DNA from: Cordylochernes scorpioides
Lineage: Eukaryota; Arthropoda; Arachnida; Pseudoscorpiones; Chernetidae
Direction of reading: 5' to 3'
Assembly: GCA_030710605.1 (NCBI GenBank)
Contig: CP092863.1
Span: forward strand, 55,518,507-55,582,506
DNA length: 64,000 nucleotides
Shown here: positions 58,572 through 64,000 of the stretch, piece by piece
How positions within the stretch are numbered: position 1 is the first letter of the stretch
How the letters are laid out: every line of letters begins with the position of its first letter
The notes under the pieces: model-generated
Database searches by the model: none
What the model was told of the DNA's origin: nothing
The model's input: only the letters and a program-made list of their open reading frames with translations
Made by a program: the position numbers and the translations under genes

Positions 58572-61500
58572 TAGTTAGGTCTGGAAACACTCCATGTTAT
58601 AGTTACGTCTACCAGTATTTGAACTTTCTAGGTGACAGACACATTAGGTCTGGAAAAAGTCTATGTTATAGTTACGTCTACCAGTATTTGAACAATATAG
58701 GTGACAGATACATCAACCAGATATATGGTTAGGTCTGGAAACACTCCATGTTATAGTTACGTCTACCAGTATTTGAACTATCTAGGTGACAGATACATCA
58801 ACCAGATATATAGTTAGGTCTGGAAACACTCCATGTTATAGTTACGTCCACCAGTATTTGAACTATCTAGGTGACAGATACATCAACCAGATATATAGTT
58901 AGGTCTGGAAACACTCCATGTTATAGTTACGTCCACCAGTATTTGAACTATCTAGGTGACAGATACATCAACCAGATATAGAGTTAGGTCTGGAAACACT
59001 CCATGTTATAGTTACGTCTACCAGTATTTGAACTATCTAGGTGACAGATACATCAACAAGATATATAGGTAGGTCTGGAAACACTCCATGTTATAGTTAC
59101 GTCTACCAGTATTTGAACTATCTAGGTGACAGATACATCAACCAGATACAGAGTTAGGTCTGGAAACACTCCATGTTATAGTTACGTCTACCAGTATTTG
59201 AACTATCTAGGTGACAGATACATCAACCAGATATAGAGTTAGGTCTGGAAACACTCCATGTTATAGTTACGTCTACCAGTATTTGAACTATCTAGGTGAC
59301 AGATACATCAACCAGATATAGAGTTAGGTCTGGAAACACTCCATGTTATAGTTACGTCTACCAGTATTTGAACTATCTAGGTGACAGATACATCAACCAG
59401 ATATATAGTTAGGTCTGGAAACACTCCATGTTATAGTTACGTCTACCAGTATTTGAACTATCTAGGTGACAGATACATCAACCAGATATATAGTTAGGTC
59501 TGGAAACACTCCATGTTATAGTTACGTCTACCAGTATTTGAACTATCTAGGTGACAGATACATCAACCAGATATATAGTTAGGTCTGGAAACACTCCATG
59601 TTATAGTTACGTCTACCAGTATTTGAACTATCTAGGTGACAGATACATCAACCAGATATATAGTTAGGTCTGGAAACACTCCATGTTATAGTTACGTCTA
59701 CCAGTATTTGAACCATCTAGGCGACAGATACATCAACCAGATATAGAGTTAGGTCTGGAAACACTCCATGTTATAGTTACGTCTACCAGTATTTGAACCA
59801 TCTAGGCGACAGATACATCAACCAGATATAGAGTTAGGTCTGGAAACACTCCATATTATAGTTACGTCTACCAGTATTTGAACTATCTAGGTAACAGACA
59901 CATCAACAAGATATATAGTTAGGTCTGGAAACACTCCATGTTATAGTTACGTCTACCAGTATTTGAACTATCTAGGTGACAGATACATCAACCAGATATA
60001 GAGTTAGGTCTGGAAACACTCCATGTTATAGTTACGTCTACCAGTATTTGAACTATCTAGGTGACAGATACATCAACAAGATATATAGGTAGGTCTGGAA
60101 ACACTCCATATTATAGTTACGTCTACCAGTATTTGAACTATCTAGGTGACAGATACATCAACCAGATATAGAGTTAGGTCTGGAAACACTCCAGGTTATA
60201 GTTACGTCTACCAGTATTTGAACTATCTAGGTGACAGATACATCAACCAGATATAGAGTTAGGTCTGGAAACATTCCAGGTTATAGTTACGTCTACCAGT
60301 ATTTGAACTATCTAGGTGACAGATACATCAACCAGATATAGAGTTAGGTCTGGAAACACTCCAGGTTATAGTTACGTCTACCAGTATTTGAACTATCTAG
60401 GTGACAGATACATCAACCAGATATAGAGTTAGGTCTGGAAACATTCCATGTTATAGTTACGTCTACCAGTATTTGAACTATCTAGGTGACAGATACATCA
60501 ACAAGATATATAGGTAGGTCTGGAAACACTCCATGTTATAGTTACGTCTACCAGTATTTGAACTATCTAGGTGACAGATACATCAACCAGATATAGAGTT
60601 AGGTCTGGAAACACTCCATGTTATAGTTACGTCTACCAGTATTTGAACTATCTAGGTGACAGATACATCAACCAGATATAGAGTTAGGTCTGGAAACATT
60701 CCAGGTTATAGTTACGTCTACCAGTATTTGAACTATCTAGGTGACAGATACATCAACCAGATATAGAGTTAGGTCTGGAAACACTCCATGTTATAGTTAC
60801 GTCTACCAGTATTTGAACTATCTAGGTGACAGATACATCAACCAGATATAGAGTTAGGTCTGGAAACACTCCATGTTATAGTTACGTCTACCAGTATTTG
60901 AACTACCTAGGTGACAGATACATCAACAAGATATATAGGTAGGTCTGGAAACACTCCATGTTATAGTTACGTCTACCAGTATTTGAACTATCTAGAAGTA
61001 ACAGATACATCAACCAGATATAGAGTTAGGTCTGGAAACACTCCATGTTATAGTTACGTTCACCAGTATTTGAACTATCTAGGTGACAGATACATCAACC
61101 AGATATAGAGTTAGGTCTGGAAACATTCCATGTTATAGTTACGTCTACTAGTATTTGAACTATCTAGGCGACAGATACATCAACCAGATATAGAGTTAGG
61201 TCTGGAAACATTCCATGTTATAGTTACGTCTACTAGTATTTGAACTATCTAGGCGACAGATACATCAACCAGATATAGAGTTAGGTCTGGAAACACTCCA
61301 TGTTATAGTTACGTCTACCAGTATTTGAACCATCTAGGTGACAGATACATCAATCAGATATATAGTTAGGTCTGGAAACACTCCATGTTATAGTTACGTC
61401 TACTAGTATTTGAACCATCTAGGTGACAGATACATCAATCAGATATAGAGTTAGGTCTGGAAACACTCCATGTTATAGTTACGTCTACTAGTATTTGAAC

Positions 61501-61640
61501 TATCTAGGTGACAGATACATCAATCAGATATAGAGTTAGGTCTGGAAACACTCCATGTTATAGTTACGTCCACCAGTATTTGAACCATCTAGGTGACAGA
61601 TACATCAATCAGACATAGAGTTAGGTCTGGAAACATCCTG
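58572..61640. repeat. 85-bp minisatellite, right block (about 36 copies)
   Basis: Same unit as the left block but dominated by ACGTCTACC and GATACATCAACCAGATATAGA variants. Near the right end a further subtype appears (TACTAGTATTTGAAC, CAATCAG). Confidence 0.95.
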
Positions 61641-61665
61641 TTTCAAAATTCGTTAAAACTATTAC

Positions 61666-61730
61666 ATTGATGTGTCTGTCACCTAGATAGCTCAAATACT
61701 AGTAGACGTAACTATAACATGGAATGTTTT
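61666..61730 (-). repeat. inverted partial copy of the 85-bp unit at the array end
   Basis: ATTGATGTGTCTGTCACCTA, GATAGCTCAAATACTAGTAG and ACGTAACTATAACATGGAAT is the reverse complement of the unit, separated from the last direct copy by about 25 bases, so the array ends in a potential hairpin. Confidence 0.9.
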
Positions 61731-63840
61731 GGAGTATTTCAAACATATTTAAATATAAATAACGTAAATATAGTCGAAGTATTTTTCTTGTTCTGATGTT
61801 GAGTTAGTTAAATATTGTTCTCTCTCCTTTCTAAGTGTGATTTAATAAATATAAAGAGTTTTATTTATAAATCAATTAATCGTTATACACGTTAACATAA
61901 AATACTTTTTGTAAAACCGGGATATAAAATAAAAAATAATTATAGAAGCGGAAATATTCTCTTTTAAATAATGTGCTCTCTACCTAATACATATACGTTT
62001 ATTTCCATTTGAGAGAGAAAATACTTTATAATTTTACATAAAGAAGTTTCATTTATATAGTATTTTGAATATATTTTATTCTATTATTTAAATTTAATTG
62101 TGTGTTGTATGTGTTTTTGTACAATTCAGGTTATATATATATATTATGGAGTGTTTTTAAATATCAGTAGCAGTGGGTGATAATGGTCCTTTGCTCGGCA
62201 ATCAAGCACTAGTCAAGGTCAATGAGAGATTATTTAAAGACGTGTGCCATGTGTAGTTGGCTTGTTACAACTTGAATGAAATACAAAATGTTCCAGAACT
62301 TCAGAGATATATATATGTGGCTGCTGAGTATACAAGCAGTGCCAATAAGGTGGGTGCAGGAGGAAAGTACCATACCTAACGCCAGGTGACAGCCAGTATG
62401 GCGATGCATAATGTGAGAGCTATTCATTCTCTCGCTGGGAGGTCGCCAGTTGTAGATCGAATCAAGACTCCACGTAATAGACAATGTCATGACATCTGTT
62501 TACAAAGGATGGACGCATAACGTTCCAACGGCATCCGCCTGGGTTTTCAGCAAAAGATATTCGCAGAAATTGACTGATGCCTTGAAAATATTCGTTTTTT
62601 TTTTCTGCAAGTGACCTCGAATGGTACGTGCTGGCACAGTTGAGTGACAGATCAAAATTAATCAATAACGATAAAATTTTCTGAACATCACAGTGCGATT
62701 CACCATTTCCATATGCTGGTGCAATGGTTCCCGTCGATCCTTTCTGCGCCCATTGATTCCGCACCATTAGGATTTGCTTTCGTCAAGCACGAAAGGAACT
62801 TTAAGGAAGGGCAATTCGCCGTCTCTATGAGCGACAATTCATTTCATATTTCAGACTCATTGCTTGCGTACACATCGGCGAGACATAACGAGACTTGATT
62901 CATCCTACTCAAAATCGCCGGTATAATTTATTATCAAAAGATTCCAACCCAATATAGCGAAACGTTAAAAAAAAGAAATAAATTGGGTTAGCGCTTTCTA
63001 AAAAATCCCCAGGCTCTTTTCATAACCTCAACACCTTCCCTTATTGATGATTGCCTTCTCTTGTGTAATGATATATAAGTAATTTCTTTTGTCTTTAGTA
63101 TGGATGCTTAATATAGATGTTCTTTCAGCCTTTTTCAATGGTCCGGCTTCCCACATATTTACTGTCGCACTCTCGACGCTATACTGAGAAAATGGCCTCT
63201 GAATTTTTCAAAGAATATTTTTGTTCTGTGATTATATTTGGGTTTCTGTTCCATGGGCTATATTGCTATTGGTTAATTAATATGATGACATAAGTGGATC
63301 TGTTGGATGGCTGGGTGCTCTTGTTAATTCAGATTACAATCTGAGCTGGATATCCCATTCTGCTTATGTTTTTATATATTATTTTTCACTATATATTTTT
63401 TGAAGATGTGGAGAGAACAATGTATTTTGGTCATTATATTAACTGTAGTAATTTGGTGATGTATTGAAGAGTATGAGGAAAAATGGATAGTTGGAGGGCT
63501 GGAATCCGTCTTATAAAATACTGTTTGTTGGTATCTAGTGCTTGTTCTAATTATCCAGGAAAGAGAGGGTTCTTTCTTTATATCTTTCAAGAGTAAAAAT
63601 CAAACATTGGTGGTAGCTGTTGACAGTCTCCGAAATTTGTCCCTCTTTCCCTTTTTCGCATATGCAGAAAATATCGTTAATATGCCTTTTCCGTTTCTTT
63701 ATTTCGACTTAGAGCGCTATGTCCCCCTAGAGACACTTGCACTTTAAACATAAACAAAAATGTTGAAAGAAAAGAAAGAAAGATATTTAAATTTGTACAG
63801 AATTAGTATGCAAGTTAGTTAGATGAAAAGATAAATATAT
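61731..63840. other. no recognised gene
   Basis: Mostly AT-rich. A more balanced patch at 62,230-62,900 is open on both strands (minus 62,767-62,462; plus 62,713-62,898) but shows no motif I know. Confidence 0.45.
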
Positions 63841-63845
63841 ATATA

Positions 63846-63890
63846 CTAGACGAATGACCCGGCTTCGCCCGGGAATTCCCCCGAGTGCAA
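63846..63890. repeat. start of an interspersed repeat with CCCGGCTTCGCCCGGG hairpin
   Basis: GACGAATGACCCGGCTTCGC and CCGGGAATTC form an imperfect GC hairpin right after a TA run. Similar motifs occur at the ends of interspersed repeats in other animals; the family cannot be told from 150 bases. Confidence 0.35.
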
Positions 63891-64000
63891 TTTCCTTCAT
63901 ACTGAAAGAACATTACTATACGCCGTTAAGATGCTAATAATATGTACATTTAAATATTAGGAGAGATTCTGCACATTGCTTGATATTAGAATATTTTATT

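Noticed and set aside
53650-61640. 85-bp array as a fourth splice-site-derived minisatellite
   Set aside because: The unit contains CTACCAG/TATTTGAAC and TCTAG/GTGACAG look-alikes, but no exon could be found at either edge, so the relation is not supported.

Overview
The window looks like AT-rich, intron- and transposon-dense genomic DNA of an arthropod. Supporting signs are GT-AG introns from 53 nt to about 20 kb, several non-LTR retrotransposon families, a pogo-like DNA element, mariner relics and long minisatellites. One mariner relic (about 14.86-15.86 kb) resembles transposases I associate with parasitic copepods such as the salmon louse. That species-level guess is weak. No bacterial features are present.

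The backbone is one multi-exon minus-strand gene, read here from about 40,991 down to 741, for a corin-type type II transmembrane serine protease. Nine exons join without a phase conflict: acidic cytoplasmic tail, membrane anchor, stalk, a ten-cysteine Frizzled domain, two LDL-receptor class A modules, an SRCR domain split over two exons, then the start of the trypsin domain with cleavage site R-IVGG and the catalytic His. The Asp and Ser exons should lie to the left of base 1, and a 5' UTR exon should lie to the right of 40,992. An intronless small heat-shock protein gene with its own TATA box and poly(A) signal sits inside the intron between exons 5 and 6, on the same strand.

The most unusual signal is at the splice junctions. 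Three unrelated minisatellites (5,433-11,330; 19,747-21,034; 40,993-42,614) each abut an exon edge exactly. In each, the repeat unit contains that exon's own splice site plus a few exonic bases. Two arrays are copies of a 3' splice acceptor (about 108 and 30 copies) and one is copies of a 5' splice donor (about 30). The introns therefore carry up to about 170 tandem splice-site look-alikes immediately next to the functional sites.

The large intron between exons 1 and 2 (21.1-40.9 kb) is a retroelement sink. It holds an older minus-strand LINE (A, 21.6-29.0 kb), split by a younger plus-strand LINE (B, 22,710-25,886) with a 12-bp target duplication, and a decayed relative of B (C, 29.1-31.7 kb). 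It also holds a decayed C2H2 zinc-finger segment, hammerhead-ribozyme-like motifs and a 16-bp minisatellite (37.4-38.5 kb). Upstream of exon 1 (42.6-64 kb) no intact gene is recognisable. That region has a LINE relic (D), a broken M1 metallopeptidase, mariner debris, a GC-richer decayed stretch (49.9-52.3 kb) and a large 85-bp minisatellite (53.65-61.64 kb) split by a 1.1-kb pogo-like element.
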